Assembly: GCA_963663675.1 (NCBI GenBank)
Contig: OY760498.1
Location: 1,550,001 to 1,614,000 of the forward strand
From: CAINVV01 sp963663675
Lineage (GTDB): Bacteria > Bacteroidota > Bacteroidia > Bacteroidales > Prolixibacteraceae
DNA length: 64,000 nucleotides
Direction of reading: 5' to 3'
Shown here: positions 18,855 through 27,729 of the stretch, in pieces
Position numbering within the stretch: position 1 is the stretch's first letter
Layout: every line of letters starts with the position of its first letter
Translations under genes and position numbers: made by a program
The notes under the pieces: generated by a model
Databases searched by the model: none
What the model was told of the DNA's origin: nothing
The model's input: only the letters and a program-made list of their open reading frames with translations

Positions 18855-19287
18855 ATACAATCTTCTTCACTTTTGAGTCTGACCGGGGGTCTGAAACCGC
18901 AGTATGGAGATCTGTGGGATAATAAATTACAAACATCCCCGGTGAAAGTCTTGTATAGGTGGCATCGCAATTGTAAAAAGCATAATCTGCTTTTTCGTTG
19001 TAGTCTTCCACCAGCGGTTGTGAATTTAAAATTTCATGCCCCATTAGTTCAGAGCCTGAAACCCAGTATTGCAAATCGATGTAACGGCGGTGACCTTCAA
19101 GTTTATGCTTGTCGGTGGTGGTGTTGTTGTACTCAAAGACAATCATAATCAGCCGGTCACTTTCAATTTCGTATCTTCCGGGTTCAATAGCGGCAACATC
19201 GTTCTGCCGGATGTATAAGAGGGCTTTGGCTATACCTTCGCTCAGAGGCAGGTAGTTAGCTGCATTTTCAATAGTGTCTAAAACCAT
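18832..19287 (-). CDS. YhcH/YjgK/YiaL family protein (DUF386)
   Basis: A 151-residue cytosolic cupin-like protein. Family marks are HKLEGHRRYIDLQYWVSG, with conserved His and Glu likely to bind metal, and the C-terminal FVIYYPTDLHTAV. Members include YhcH and TabA of E. coli and EbgC, and are linked to sugar (sialate, galactoside) catabolism or biofilm control; the reaction here is unknown. The length equals the family norm of about 150. The gene converges on, and overlaps by 23 bp, the end of the ABC ATPase gene. Confidence 0.88.
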   Translation of the reverse strand: MVLDTIENAANYLPLSEGIAKALLYIRQNDVAAIEPGRYEIESDRLIMIVFEYNNTTTDKHKLEGHRRYIDLQYWVSGSELMGHEILNSQPLVEDYNEKADYAFYNCDATYTRLSPGMFVIYYPTDLHTAVSDPRSDSKVKKIVFKIQVES

Positions 19288-19480
19288 TGGTAGTTAAATT
19301 AGGAAATGTAGTCTACTTCTCTTTCGTAAAAGAGTGAAAAGCAAAGTTAACAAGTAATTTATTTTAGAAAAACTGAATGATAGCTTTTTGTCTCGCCAAA
19401 CGAAATTTTCACTGCTGAATAAATGCCGTATTTCACTGATTTATGTCAAACGTTGCTATTTTTGGAAAAAATTCCCTGCA

Positions 19481-20389
19481 TTGAGAAAAGAGCTAAAAAC
19501 TGCTTACCTTAAGTTACACCTGATTGTCCTGATATACGGATTCACTGCTATACTTGGGAAACTCATTGAACTGCCTGCGCTTGAGTTGGTTTGGTACCGA
19601 ATGCTTCTTGCTATTGTCACCTTTTATATTTACCTGAAATTGAGGGGAGAGGATGTTTCAGTGTCTCGCCGGGCTCTTCTCCGTTTTTTCATGGTGGGAG
19701 TCATTATTGCGGTTCACTGGGTCACATTTTTTGGAGCAATCAAGCTGGCAAATGTTTCTGTAGCACTTGGCGTGTTTGCAACGACAACCTTATTCACCAG
19801 TTTCCTGGAGCCTTTCTTCCACAGGAAACGCATCAATATTTTTGAAGTAATTATCGGTTTGGTTATCATTTCCGGGATTTATCTCATCTTCCGTTTCGAA
19901 ACACGCTATACATTGGGTATCCTCGTCTCTCTGCTCTCCGCTTTTCTTGCGGGATTATTCACCGTGATGAACAAAAAACTGGTGGTGAATCACAGTGCAA
20001 TACAGATCAGTTTTTACGAGATGATCGGTGGATGGATCGCAATAACGGTATTTATGCTTCTTTCAGGGAAAGGTATCAGTACTCCGGTCCTGGTACCCAC
20101 TTGGTCTGATTTAATTTACCTGGTCATCCTGGCAACAGTGTGCACCGCATTTGCCCATAAAACACAAATCGAAGTGATGAAGCATCTTTCTGCTTTCACA
20201 GTGACACTTTCCATCAACCTGGAACCTGTTTACGGAATCCTGATGGCCTATTTTATTTTTGGAGAGACAGAAAAAATGACAGCTGGTTTTTATGCGGGTA
20301 CCCTGATCATCCTGCTTTCAGTCATTGGATTCCCATTGTCACAGTATTACTTGAGAAAAAAGCAAAGGCTTGCTAATCAAACTGATTGA
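19481..20389 (+). CDS. EamA/DMT-superfamily transporter
   Basis: About 302 residues from a TTG at 19481, giving MRKELKTAYLKLHLIVLIYGFTAILGKLIELP. The open frame extends up to another TTG at 19388, but those 31 residues are not hydrophobic or conserved-looking and no ATG is available before the first helix. Ten hydrophobic helices form two EamA repeats (the second begins near FLAGLFTVMNKKLV). Internal signatures are ANVSVALGVFATTTLFTSFLEP and LSINLEPVYGILMAYFIFGE. It is an inner-membrane drug/metabolite exporter; the substrate is unknown. Its 3' end overlaps the next, convergent gene by 17 bp. The start is uncertain. Confidence 0.85.
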   Translation: MRKELKTAYLKLHLIVLIYGFTAILGKLIELPALELVWYRMLLAIVTFYIYLKLRGEDVSVSRRALLRFFMVGVIIAVHWVTFFGAIKLANVSVALGVFATTTLFTSFLEPFFHRKRINIFEVIIGLVIISGIYLIFRFETRYTLGILVSLLSAFLAGLFTVMNKKLVVNHSAIQISFYEMIGGWIAITVFMLLSGKGISTPVLVPTWSDLIYLVILATVCTAFAHKTQIEVMKHLSAFTVTLSINLEPVYGILMAYFIFGETEKMTAGFYAGTLIILLSVIGFPLSQYYLRKKQRLANQTD

Positions 20390-20885
20390 TGACTCCTTTA
20401 TCCAGTAATTCAGATTCAATGTTCAGGTCTCCTTCCAGGAAGTCATCCATCTCCTCCTCTGTGCCAAATTCCGCAACCAATCCGTTGTAGACGACAGTCC
20501 ATACCGCGGGTGCATGCAGAATTTTTAATCCCGGCAGTTCCGTACTGAAATCCTTCACCGGGAAGCCCGGAGTTAAACCCTCTTCTTTTTCCATCATCAG
20601 CAAGTATCTGCAGAAATAATCAGCTGCAGGGAACAGTTCATCCTGGATGTCATCTTCTTCAACGCGGTCGAAAGTTTCAATTGCCTCGATCCGGTATACA
20701 TCCAGTGCTCCGTCTGCGTTGACATACAAAGCATCTGCAAAAGGTTTTACGGGCCTTTTTTCGATATCAGTGAAGGGAATTGGGGTGACCTGAGCCAGAA
20801 ATTTTGGCATGTGTGAATGGAGGATCATTTCTGCTGACTCTTCATTGAGAGGGTCACTGCAAATCAAAAATTTTGGCGTTTTCAT
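20373..20885 (-). CDS. Conserved-looking hypothetical acidic protein
   Basis: 170 residues, not recognised. There is no signal peptide or membrane segment. It is strongly acidic, with clusters VEEDDIQDELF and GTEEEMDDFLEGDL. The opening MKTPKFLICSDPLNEESAEMI and the phrases PAVWTVVYNG and LPGLKILHAP suggest a compact alpha/beta cytosolic protein. Coding status is supported by an ATG start, a frame with normal codon use over its full length and a plausible upstream gap of 165 bp. It is convergent with the EamA gene, overlapping its tail by 17 bp. Confidence 0.7.
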   Translation of the reverse strand: MKTPKFLICSDPLNEESAEMILHSHMPKFLAQVTPIPFTDIEKRPVKPFADALYVNADGALDVYRIEAIETFDRVEEDDIQDELFPAADYFCRYLLMMEKEEGLTPGFPVKDFSTELPGLKILHAPAVWTVVYNGLVAEFGTEEEMDDFLEGDLNIESELLDKGVINQFD

Positions 20886-21021
20886 AGGGAAAGGGTTAAT
20901 TGCATCATTTGGTAAAAATAATAAGTTTATCAGGCAGTTTATATAATTTTGGCAATTAGGATTATCAACAAGACCTGGAAATTAAAAAATTGTAATTATT
21001 TAGAATCATTATAAACATTTT

Positions 21022-21042
21022 CATAATTCATAATTCATAATT
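21022..21042. repeat. Tandem heptamer repeat (CATAATT x3)
   Basis: Three perfect CATAATT copies end 8 bp before the start codon of the gene at 21051. The period and sequence match the heptamers that make up the 14-mer arrays at 7183 and 9612. Confidence 0.8.
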
Positions 21043-21050
21043 TTTCTCCA

Positions 21051-22280
21051 ATGCTCCCAGATACCTGGATTTTCAATCCAACCTGTGAACCTGCTATCGC
21101 GAATGGATCACCCTATTATACTCCTTCTGCCAGGTTACGGCAGTTTGAACACGATTTAGGATATCTTCCAGGCTGGCTCGGCGAGGAAAAGGATCATGTA
21201 CTGGTCAGGGGGAAAGTCGATCCTTCGTTCAGTTTGAAAATGCAGCGTTTTGGTTTCAGACTTCCCGGGTTTATCAGCCAGGATCAGGCGTTTTCCGATC
21301 CCGAATGGTTGTCATTGCCGAAAGGAAGAATTCAGCCCTGGGGCTGGAGTCCTGCAGTTTGCCGGTTGTTCAAAAATTCATTGCAATCCTACCGGGATGA
21401 TTTTCAGTATTCTGCGGTTGCAACATGGCAGCCGGCCCATAAAAGGCTCTACAGCCGTCTGACAGCAATTGATTTATTGGGGAAGATAATGGATCATCAG
21501 GTGTTTTCCTGGATGCCGTGCAGGTCAGACCTGCCTGTGGTTTGCAGTGACCTGGCGCAGATTTGTAATGAAATTTCAAAGCACAGCCGGTCAGTTGTTA
21601 AAACCCCATGGAGTTCCTCCGGCAGGGGATTACTGCTATTCCCCAATATCGACAGCAAGAAGAAAAATGATGAACTGCTGTCAGGTATGCTTAACCAACA
21701 GGGCTTTGTTACTGTGGAAGCCTGGCTGGACAAAGTAATGGATGTTTCATTCCAGTTTTATTCACGTCAGGGAAAAATCGAGTACAAGGGTCGTACTATT
21801 TTTGAAACAGACAGAAAAGGCAGATATGTCCGGAATTTTCTGGAAGAAAAAGTGGATGGATCCGATAATGGTTCAGTGATTCTCGAAAAACATACTGCTG
21901 AAGTCGTTGATTTGCTTATTGATGCGCTAAGTCATAGCGATTATGTGAGCATGTATGAAGGCTGGATCGGGGTGGATGCGCTAATTTATCGTTCTGAAAC
22001 GGGAGAGTTGAAATTTCATCCGATGATAGAAATAAACGGTCGGTTTACAATGGGTGCTATTTCCTTGAAAATGAGAGAGTATATGTCTCCTGGGTCGAAG
22101 GGCTACCTGCAGGTTTATTACTCAAAAAACAGCAATTTTCAATCTTTCTGCAGGGAAATGGAGGCAGTAAAACCATTGATTATGAAGGAACACAAGATTG
22201 AAAGCGGTTTTCTTCCCCTTACACCACCAATGGAAGAACATTATTTTGGAGCTTATATAGAAGTGGTGAGTAATGTGTGA
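21051..22280 (+). CDS. ATP-grasp-like protein of unknown function
   Basis: 409 residues, cytosolic, with no signal peptide. No close family is recognised, but the layout suggests an ATP-grasp fold. VVKTPWSSSGRGLLLFP (about residues 182-198) looks like the ATP-binding Lys and glycine-rich loop. VTVEAWLDKVMDVSFQFYS follows in the position of the adenine-clamp strand. FHPMIEINGRFTMGAI (about residues 322-337) supplies the Glu and Asn expected for Mg binding. The N-terminus has WIFNPTCEPAIANGSPYYTPS, which may be family-specific. ATP-grasp enzymes ligate a carboxylate to an amine or thiol; the substrate here is unknown. The start codon follows a heptamer array by 8 bp. Confidence 0.72.
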   Translation: MLPDTWIFNPTCEPAIANGSPYYTPSARLRQFEHDLGYLPGWLGEEKDHVLVRGKVDPSFSLKMQRFGFRLPGFISQDQAFSDPEWLSLPKGRIQPWGWSPAVCRLFKNSLQSYRDDFQYSAVATWQPAHKRLYSRLTAIDLLGKIMDHQVFSWMPCRSDLPVVCSDLAQICNEISKHSRSVVKTPWSSSGRGLLLFPNIDSKKKNDELLSGMLNQQGFVTVEAWLDKVMDVSFQFYSRQGKIEYKGRTIFETDRKGRYVRNFLEEKVDGSDNGSVILEKHTAEVVDLLIDALSHSDYVSMYEGWIGVDALIYRSETGELKFHPMIEINGRFTMGAISLKMREYMSPGSKGYLQVYYSKNSNFQSFCREMEAVKPLIMKEHKIESGFLPLTPPMEEHYFGAYIEVVSNV

Positions 22281-22335
22281 AAATTTACCGGGATTTTATT
22301 GAGATTAACTTGCTGATTAACAGGTGTTATATTTC

Positions 22336-22833
22336 TTATTCCTGTTCTGCGCTGCTTTTTATCCGTTTGAATGTGTCCTTCCTTGTTACCAGCATGGGGA
22401 TTGAAACGCCCGCCGAAATTGCAATCAGAATAAAAAAAGCTTTAAGACCGTTGTTGGTAGTTTCTGCAAGCGTTTTCATATAGGTTTGGGAATCAATTGA
22501 TTTTCCTGCCAGTTCCATGCATCCCAGCATCATGCGGTAGGCGAATGCTCCCGGAACCATGGGAATTACGGCGGGTATGGAAAAAACCAGGGGAGGAGCC
22601 TGCTTGTTATGGGATGCGTAGACACTTAGTACCCCAATAAGAGCGGCGCCTGCCAGGGATGCCAGCGCTATATTAACCTCCAGTCCAAGTACAAGAAATT
22701 TTGCGAGTCCGCCGACTGCACCCAATCCCCAGATAATAAACAAGGTTCGTTGTGGTACATTGAACAGAATGGCAAATCCAAGTGCCGCAAAGCCGGCCCA
22801 GAATCCTTTTTCCAAAAGTGTGATCCATTCCAT
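22336..22833 (-). CDS. ThrE-type exporter, small membrane subunit (DUF3815-like)
   Basis: A 165-residue membrane protein with about four or five hydrophobic helices and the motif FSIPAVIPMVPGAFAYRMMLG typical of the C-terminal half of threonine/serine exporters. Split ThrE systems encode this half separately. The gene begins 3 bp after the larger subunit at 22837 ends, implying translational coupling and a two-part exporter in the inner membrane. The substrate (threonine, serine or another small acid) is inferred from the family only. Confidence 0.88.
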   Translation of the reverse strand: MEWITLLEKGFWAGFAALGFAILFNVPQRTLFIIWGLGAVGGLAKFLVLGLEVNIALASLAGAALIGVLSVYASHNKQAPPLVFSIPAVIPMVPGAFAYRMMLGCMELAGKSIDSQTYMKTLAETTNNGLKAFFILIAISAGVSIPMLVTRKDTFKRIKSSAEQE

Positions 22834-22836
22834 CTG

Positions 22837-23604
22837 TTAAATATTTAATAGGAATTTTGCCAGTAGCAGACCCAATGCTATGGACAAGGCGATTATTAGA
22901 CCATGAATTCCCCTGACAATACCATTTAGGATGTTGCCGTCAATCATATCCGTGAAAGAATTGATCAGTGGTACACCGGGGACAAGGAACAATACGGAAG
23001 TAGCAAAAGCAAGGTCAGGGGAGTTTCCAAACCCTATTTTCACTGACAATCCCGAAAGGATGGAAGCGGCAAAAGAGGCAAAAAATATGGCCACGAAAGG
23101 GTTAAATCTCTTTTTTAATGACTCCTGACGGATAAACAACCCAAAAAATGTAGCAACGAAAGTTACCACCAGTTCAATCCCTTTCCCGCCAAACAGGGCG
23201 CAGAAAGAACTGCCGGCGAGGGCAACAGACGAGAGAATTATTAGCCTGGGGTAATGCGGCAATGCCACCAGGCGTTTAATTTCAGCATTGATCTGGGCAA
23301 TGTTCCAGTTCTCCCCGACAACCTTCCAGCTCATTTTACTTATCCCGGAGACAACACGAAAATTAACTCCATGAGGGGAGGTCCGTTTCAGGCTGGCAAT
23401 AAAATTGTCTGATTCTTCGTCGATCACTTTCAGCATCAGTGAGCGGTTGGTGATCAAAAGCTCTATGTCATAACCCAGTGCATCAGCTATCCTGTTGACA
23501 GTTGTTCTGACCCGGCCAGTACTTGCGCCGGAGCTCATGAGCAACGTTCCTACATTGAGCAACATATCCTCCGCTTCCTTTATATTTTTTAATGCATTAT
23601 CCAT
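22837..23604 (-). CDS. Threonine/serine exporter family protein (DUF1212, ThrE N-terminal half)
   Basis: 255 residues. The N-terminal 110 residues are soluble and carry the ThrE-type motifs LLMSSGASTGRVRTTVNRIADALG and SLMLKVIDE. The remainder has about five membrane helices, with FLVPGVPLINSFTDMIDGN as the family signature. It partners with the DUF3815-like subunit 3 bp downstream. The upstream SanA-like gene is 37 bp away on the same strand, so the three may form one operon. Confidence 0.9.
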   Translation of the reverse strand: MDNALKNIKEAEDMLLNVGTLLMSSGASTGRVRTTVNRIADALGYDIELLITNRSLMLKVIDEESDNFIASLKRTSPHGVNFRVVSGISKMSWKVVGENWNIAQINAEIKRLVALPHYPRLIILSSVALAGSSFCALFGGKGIELVVTFVATFFGLFIRQESLKKRFNPFVAIFFASFAASILSGLSVKIGFGNSPDLAFATSVLFLVPGVPLINSFTDMIDGNILNGIVRGIHGLIIALSIALGLLLAKFLLNI

Positions 23605-23641
23605 TGAAACCCTTTATCCCCTTTACTTTATACTTTTTATT

Positions 23642-24292
23642 TTAGTCAGGAACCTTAATCTGTTCACCCAGAAAATGAGGCTGGGTACCCATGATCAGAT
23701 CATAAGCGAGTAATACACGGGCTCCGATTTCGCGTAAAACTACCTTGACAGAGGGTGCCCCATACTGATCTCCTGCATTATATGCAATCACTTCCAACCC
23801 TCTCTGCCGGCCAAGAAAAATTGCGCGGTGGTTATGGAATGGTTGTGAGATCACTGTAAATTCATGTTGTCCAAAGACCATAAAACATCGTACGACCGAG
23901 TCCAGGGTCCGGAAACCCGCATAATCCAGGATAATCCTTTCTTTTGGAATGCCTGCCTCCACAAGATCGTTGAACATGGAAACCGGTTCATTGTAATTTC
24001 TGTGCTTGTTGTCACCACTGACAATGATGTAGTCGATCTTTTTGCTTTTGTAGAGCAATACAGCAGATTTAATGCGGTAAGTATAATATAGATTTTCCTT
24101 GCCCGTGCCCAGATATTTACTGGTTCCCAAAACGACTGCGCAATGGTTGTGTGGAATGGCATTAACGGAATTGTACGAATATTGTTTACCGGTCTTGGTT
24201 ACTTCCAGATTGATCCACAGAACAAAAAAGAAGAATCCCAGCCCTAACAGGCCGATAAAAAGGAGAAACCGGATTGCCCATTTTCGCAACAT
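23642..24292 (-). CDS. SanA/YdcF-like DUF218 membrane-anchored protein
   Basis: 216 residues. A single N-terminal helix (residues 8-26, LLFIGLLGLGFFFFVLW) anchors a DUF218 domain outside the membrane. DUF218 features are CAVVLGTSKYLGTGKENLYYTYRIKSAVLLY, DYIIVSGDN, GIPKERIILDYAGFRTLDSVVR and FTVISQPFHNHRAIFLGR. SanA affects vancomycin exclusion in enteric bacteria; the biochemical activity of the family is not settled. It is first in a minus-strand run with the split ThrE exporter (37 bp gap). Confidence 0.88.
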   Translation of the reverse strand: MLRKWAIRFLLFIGLLGLGFFFFVLWINLEVTKTGKQYSYNSVNAIPHNHCAVVLGTSKYLGTGKENLYYTYRIKSAVLLYKSKKIDYIIVSGDNKHRNYNEPVSMFNDLVEAGIPKERIILDYAGFRTLDSVVRCFMVFGQHEFTVISQPFHNHRAIFLGRQRGLEVIAYNAGDQYGAPSVKVVLREIGARVLLAYDLIMGTQPHFLGEQIKVPD

Positions 24293-24383
24293 GGTAAACT
24301 GTATTAATTCTATCTAAAATTAATATTTTTTTTTGATGCCTTTTTGAATTAATATTACTCTCACATTAAACAGGAAGCCGGCT

Positions 24384-25064
24384 ATGACCAGATCTGCCAT
24401 TGAAGAACTGCTGATTCCTTATGTCGGAGACCCTTTGTTGCTAGATAATCAAGCGATAGGCTCAATGCTAAAAAAGGAGGGATCTATTTTGTCGATTGAT
24501 AAAATTAATTGGCCTGAATACTCCTATAATCCTGTTGCAAAGCTCTGGGCTGGTTATTCAAAATTGTATTTGTGGCTCTATTATGAAGTTGAAAGGGACT
24601 TTTTTCGGGCAAAAGCGTTGGCTGATCAGGAGGCAGTGTGGGAGGATTCTTGCGTGGAGTTTTTTATCTCCGCAGCTGATTCATCACCTGGTGAAACTGC
24701 CGTTTACCGGAATTTTGAGTTTAATGCCTTGGGTTATTGCTTCGCAGCCTTCGGAAATAAGCAGAAGAGGGAACCTCTGGCAGCATGCGATTTGGAGCGA
24801 ATACTCAGGAAACCTTCGCTGAATAAACAGAATCTGCCGGATGAAAAAGCTGAATTCAATTGGAAACTCACTGTTGCCATTCCCCTTGATTTACTTGGAA
24901 TTGAACCAGGGAGCATTTTCAGGGCCAATTTTTATAAATGTGGTGATCTGACCAGGATACCACATTTTCTCTCCTGGAATAGCATAAATTCTGATTCTCC
25001 CGATTTTCACCTTCCTCAATTTTTTGGTCAGGCAGAACTTGTAGTAGGATATCATAATTTTTAA
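24384..25064 (+). CDS. Carbohydrate-binding family 9-like protein
   Basis: 226 residues without a signal peptide. It has the CBM9-like beta-sandwich pattern: LYLWLYYEVERDFFRAKALADQEAVWEDSCVEFFI, YRNFEFNALGYCFAAFG and a closing FHLPQFFGQAELVV. Proteins of this Bacteroidota family are usually annotated as CBM9-like (DOMON-related) and some are secreted. This one begins MTRSAIEELL and appears cytosolic, so the ligand is unclear. The stop codon is 3 bp before the relA start, so the two are likely co-transcribed and perhaps translationally coupled. Confidence 0.8.
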   Translation: MTRSAIEELLIPYVGDPLLLDNQAIGSMLKKEGSILSIDKINWPEYSYNPVAKLWAGYSKLYLWLYYEVERDFFRAKALADQEAVWEDSCVEFFISAADSSPGETAVYRNFEFNALGYCFAAFGNKQKREPLAACDLERILRKPSLNKQNLPDEKAEFNWKLTVAIPLDLLGIEPGSIFRANFYKCGDLTRIPHFLSWNSINSDSPDFHLPQFFGQAELVVGYHNF

Positions 25065-25067
25065 TGC

Positions 25068-27266
25068 ATGGAAACAACAGGCATTGAGCGCATAAAGGAG
25101 AGCTACAAAGCATTAATCACCGAATGTAAGGTGCAGATTCCGGAAAAGGATCTTCCCCTGATTCATTTAGCAATGGATCACGCGATCACAGTTTTGGGAG
25201 AAAAGCAGTGGGAAAATGGCGAATTTATTCTTCATCATTCGATTTCGGTTGCCCGGATCGCGGTGATTGAACTGGGACTCTCAACAGATTCTCTGATTGC
25301 ATGCCTGCTCCATAATATTTTTGACAGCAATGACCAGCCTTACTCTTCTGCCGAAATCAGGAAAAATTATCGGCCGGCTGTTGCGGAAATCCTGGAAGGT
25401 ATCGTCAAAATTAATTCCCTGAATACTGAAAATATTGCAGTCCAGAGTGAGAATTTCAGGAGGTTAATGCTTGCCTTATCAGGGAATATTTATGTGATAC
25501 TGATTAAAATTGCCGATCAGTTGCAGGATATGCGAACACTTGAGAATCTGCCTGAAGCACTCCAGAAGCGCATCTCCATTGATTCATGGCATCTCTATGC
25601 TCCCCTGGCACATCGCCTTGGGCTGTACAAAATAAATTCCGAATTGCTCGATCTTGCTCTAAAATACCTGCATCCTCAGGAATACAAAATTATTGTCGAT
25701 AAATTGCTGGAAACCAAAACACAAAGGGCCAATTTTGTATCTGCTTTTGTAAAACCTATCGAAAAGAAGCTGAAGAGCAGGGGATTCGATTTCGAAATGA
25801 AAGCCAGAACCAAATCTATCTTTTCCATTTGGAACAAGATGAAAAAGCAAATGGTTGATTTTCAGGAGGTCTATGATCTTTTTGCCATACGGATCATACT
25901 TAATTCAAATCCTGAGAATGAAAAAGCAGAATGCTGGCAGGTGTTTTCAGTGGTAACCGAGGAATATCTCTCCAACCCGGAACGGTTGCGGGACTGGATT
26001 ACTTTCCCAAAGTCAAATGGCTATGAATCATTGCATACGACTGTGCTGGGTCCGGATAAAAAATGGGTAGAGGTTCAGATTCGCACCCGCAGGATGGATG
26101 AGGTGGCAGAGAACGGTCTGGCATCTCACTGGCGATACAAAGAGGGTAAATCGGGTGGAAAGGAGCTTGACGAATGGCTCAAGAATATACGGGAGATTTT
26201 GGAGAATCCTCAAATGAGTCCGGCTGATTTTATTGAAGACTTTAAAGTCAATATTTATGATGATGAAATCTTCGTTTTTACTCCAAAGGGTGATCTTATA
26301 AAACTGAGAGCCGGCGCTACATTGCTTGATTTTGCCTATGAAATTCACTCTCATATTGGCGATCACTGTGTGGGTGGCAAGGTCAACGGAAAGATGGTTA
26401 CCCTGAAATACCGCCTGAAGAACGGAGATCAGCCAATTGTAGAGACTTCAAACAACCAGAAACCTAAACTTGACTGGCTTGATTTTGTAGTGACTACCAA
26501 AGCAAAATCACGAATAAAGGCAAGTCTGAATGAGGAGCAAAAGCGCGAAGCAGAAAACGGAAAGGAAATACTCAGGCGAAAATTCAAAAACTGGAAGATT
26601 GAGCTGAACGACCAGGTGATCCGCGACTTGCTGAAGCATTACAAACTTAAGCTTGCTTCTGAATTATACTACCAGATTTCAGTCGGTAAGATAGATCCGC
26701 TCGGAATCAAGGAAGTTGTTTCGGTGAATGAGGAAGAGAGTGCCAAAGAGAGACTCTCTGCGATCCTTGCTCCATCCGAGCTCAAGGAACTCTCCTTTGA
26801 TTCAGGCGACGACTTCCTGGTAATTGACAACGATCTGAAAAATGTTATTTATAAACTGGCTGCCTGCTGTAATCCCATTTTCGGTGACGATATTTTTGGT
26901 TTTGTGACAATCCGCGAAGGCATCAAAATACACAGGTTGGCCTGTCCAAACGCAAAGCAGATGATTGAGAGGTATCCATACCGGCTTATAAAGGCTAAAT
27001 GGAGATCGACCGGCAAAAGGAATTCCTTCCAGGCTACCATCAGGATTGCCGGTTCAGACAGGATAGGCATTGTCAGTGATCTGACACATATAATATCAAA
27101 GGATGTCGGAGTACAGATGCGTTCGATCAATGTAAGCAGCGAAAACAGCAATTTTGAGGCAATTCTGAGAGTTTTTGTCAATGATACCAATCACCTGGAT
27201 TTCCTCATGCAAAAACTGAAAAACATAAAAGGAGTGGATTCTGTGACCAGATCCGACGGACAATGA
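25068..27266 (+). CDS. RelA/SpoT family (p)ppGpp synthetase, hydrolase motif degenerate
   Basis: A 732-residue long-form RSH protein. The N-terminal HD region aligns (GEFILHHSISVARI with His57), but the defining HD pair is His82-Asn83 in LLHNIFDSND, where active hydrolases have LLHDxxED. The synthetase domain looks intact: TKSIFSIWNKMKKQ (G-loop region), DFQEVYDLFAIRII, FPKSNGYESLHTTVLGP and VEVQIRTRRMDEVAENGLASHWRY. A TGS domain (FVFTPKGDLIKLRAGATLLDFAYEIH), a Cys-containing zinc-finger-like region (AACCNPIFGDD) and a C-terminal ACT domain follow. It therefore probably makes but does not degrade (p)ppGpp in the stringent response. A TPR gene follows after 13 bp. Confidence 0.93.
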   Translation: METTGIERIKESYKALITECKVQIPEKDLPLIHLAMDHAITVLGEKQWENGEFILHHSISVARIAVIELGLSTDSLIACLLHNIFDSNDQPYSSAEIRKNYRPAVAEILEGIVKINSLNTENIAVQSENFRRLMLALSGNIYVILIKIADQLQDMRTLENLPEALQKRISIDSWHLYAPLAHRLGLYKINSELLDLALKYLHPQEYKIIVDKLLETKTQRANFVSAFVKPIEKKLKSRGFDFEMKARTKSIFSIWNKMKKQMVDFQEVYDLFAIRIILNSNPENEKAECWQVFSVVTEEYLSNPERLRDWITFPKSNGYESLHTTVLGPDKKWVEVQIRTRRMDEVAENGLASHWRYKEGKSGGKELDEWLKNIREILENPQMSPADFIEDFKVNIYDDEIFVFTPKGDLIKLRAGATLLDFAYEIHSHIGDHCVGGKVNGKMVTLKYRLKNGDQPIVETSNNQKPKLDWLDFVVTTKAKSRIKASLNEEQKREAENGKEILRRKFKNWKIELNDQVIRDLLKHYKLKLASELYYQISVGKIDPLGIKEVVSVNEEESAKERLSAILAPSELKELSFDSGDDFLVIDNDLKNVIYKLAACCNPIFGDDIFGFVTIREGIKIHRLACPNAKQMIERYPYRLIKAKWRSTGKRNSFQATIRIAGSDRIGIVSDLTHIISKDVGVQMRSINVSSENSNFEAILRVFVNDTNHLDFLMQKLKNIKGVDSVTRSDGQ

Positions 27267-27279
27267 AGAGTTTCGAGTT

Positions 27280-27552
27280 ATGAATGATTTGATTACTGAG
27301 GCACGCGCACTATGGAAAAACGGAAATCCTGATAAGGCGCTTGCCTGTCTTGAAGATAATGCCTTGAGGGAGAGTACTGAAGCCATTTTTTTGAAAGGAG
27401 AAATCCAGTACAGTATGCAGAATTGGGGTGCTGCTCTAAACAGTTTTCGCCGGTGCCTTCATCTTGATCCTGATTTTAAGGTTGCTCAAACCTATGTTGA
27501 TTTAATTTTGAATATTTTAGGATTTTTCCACACAGATCATTTCAATCCCTGA
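27280..27552 (+). CDS. Small TPR protein
   Basis: A 90-residue soluble protein with about two tetratricopeptide repeats: ITEARALWKNGNPDKALACLEDNAL and IFLKGEIQYSMQNWGAALNSFRRCLHLDPDF, the second a near-canonical TPR. It starts 13 bp after relA and probably shares its transcript. TPRs bind proteins; no partner is evident, although a link to the stringent-response enzyme is conceivable from adjacency alone. Confidence 0.75.
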   Translation: MNDLITEARALWKNGNPDKALACLEDNALRESTEAIFLKGEIQYSMQNWGAALNSFRRCLHLDPDFKVAQTYVDLILNILGFFHTDHFNP

Positions 27553-27562
27553 TATTTTTTTG

Positions 27563-27570
27563 TAACTTTG
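27563..27570 (+). promoter_or_regulatory. Predicted -7 box (TAACTTTG)
   Basis: This TAnnTTTG match is 159 bp before the TPR gene at 27730. If real, it gives a 5' untranslated leader of roughly 150 nt. No clean -33 element was seen. Confidence 0.35.
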
Positions 27571-27729
27571 GTAGTGTTTATCTCTTATTGATTTGTATAA
27601 GATTAATAATGAGGATGTTACGTATTTAATCTTTAATTACGGTTAAGTGTTATTTCGAATCCTTATTCAGATAATGAAATTTCTACTTCAAATACATTCT
27701 GACCAGTATTAACTTAATTATAGAATAGT

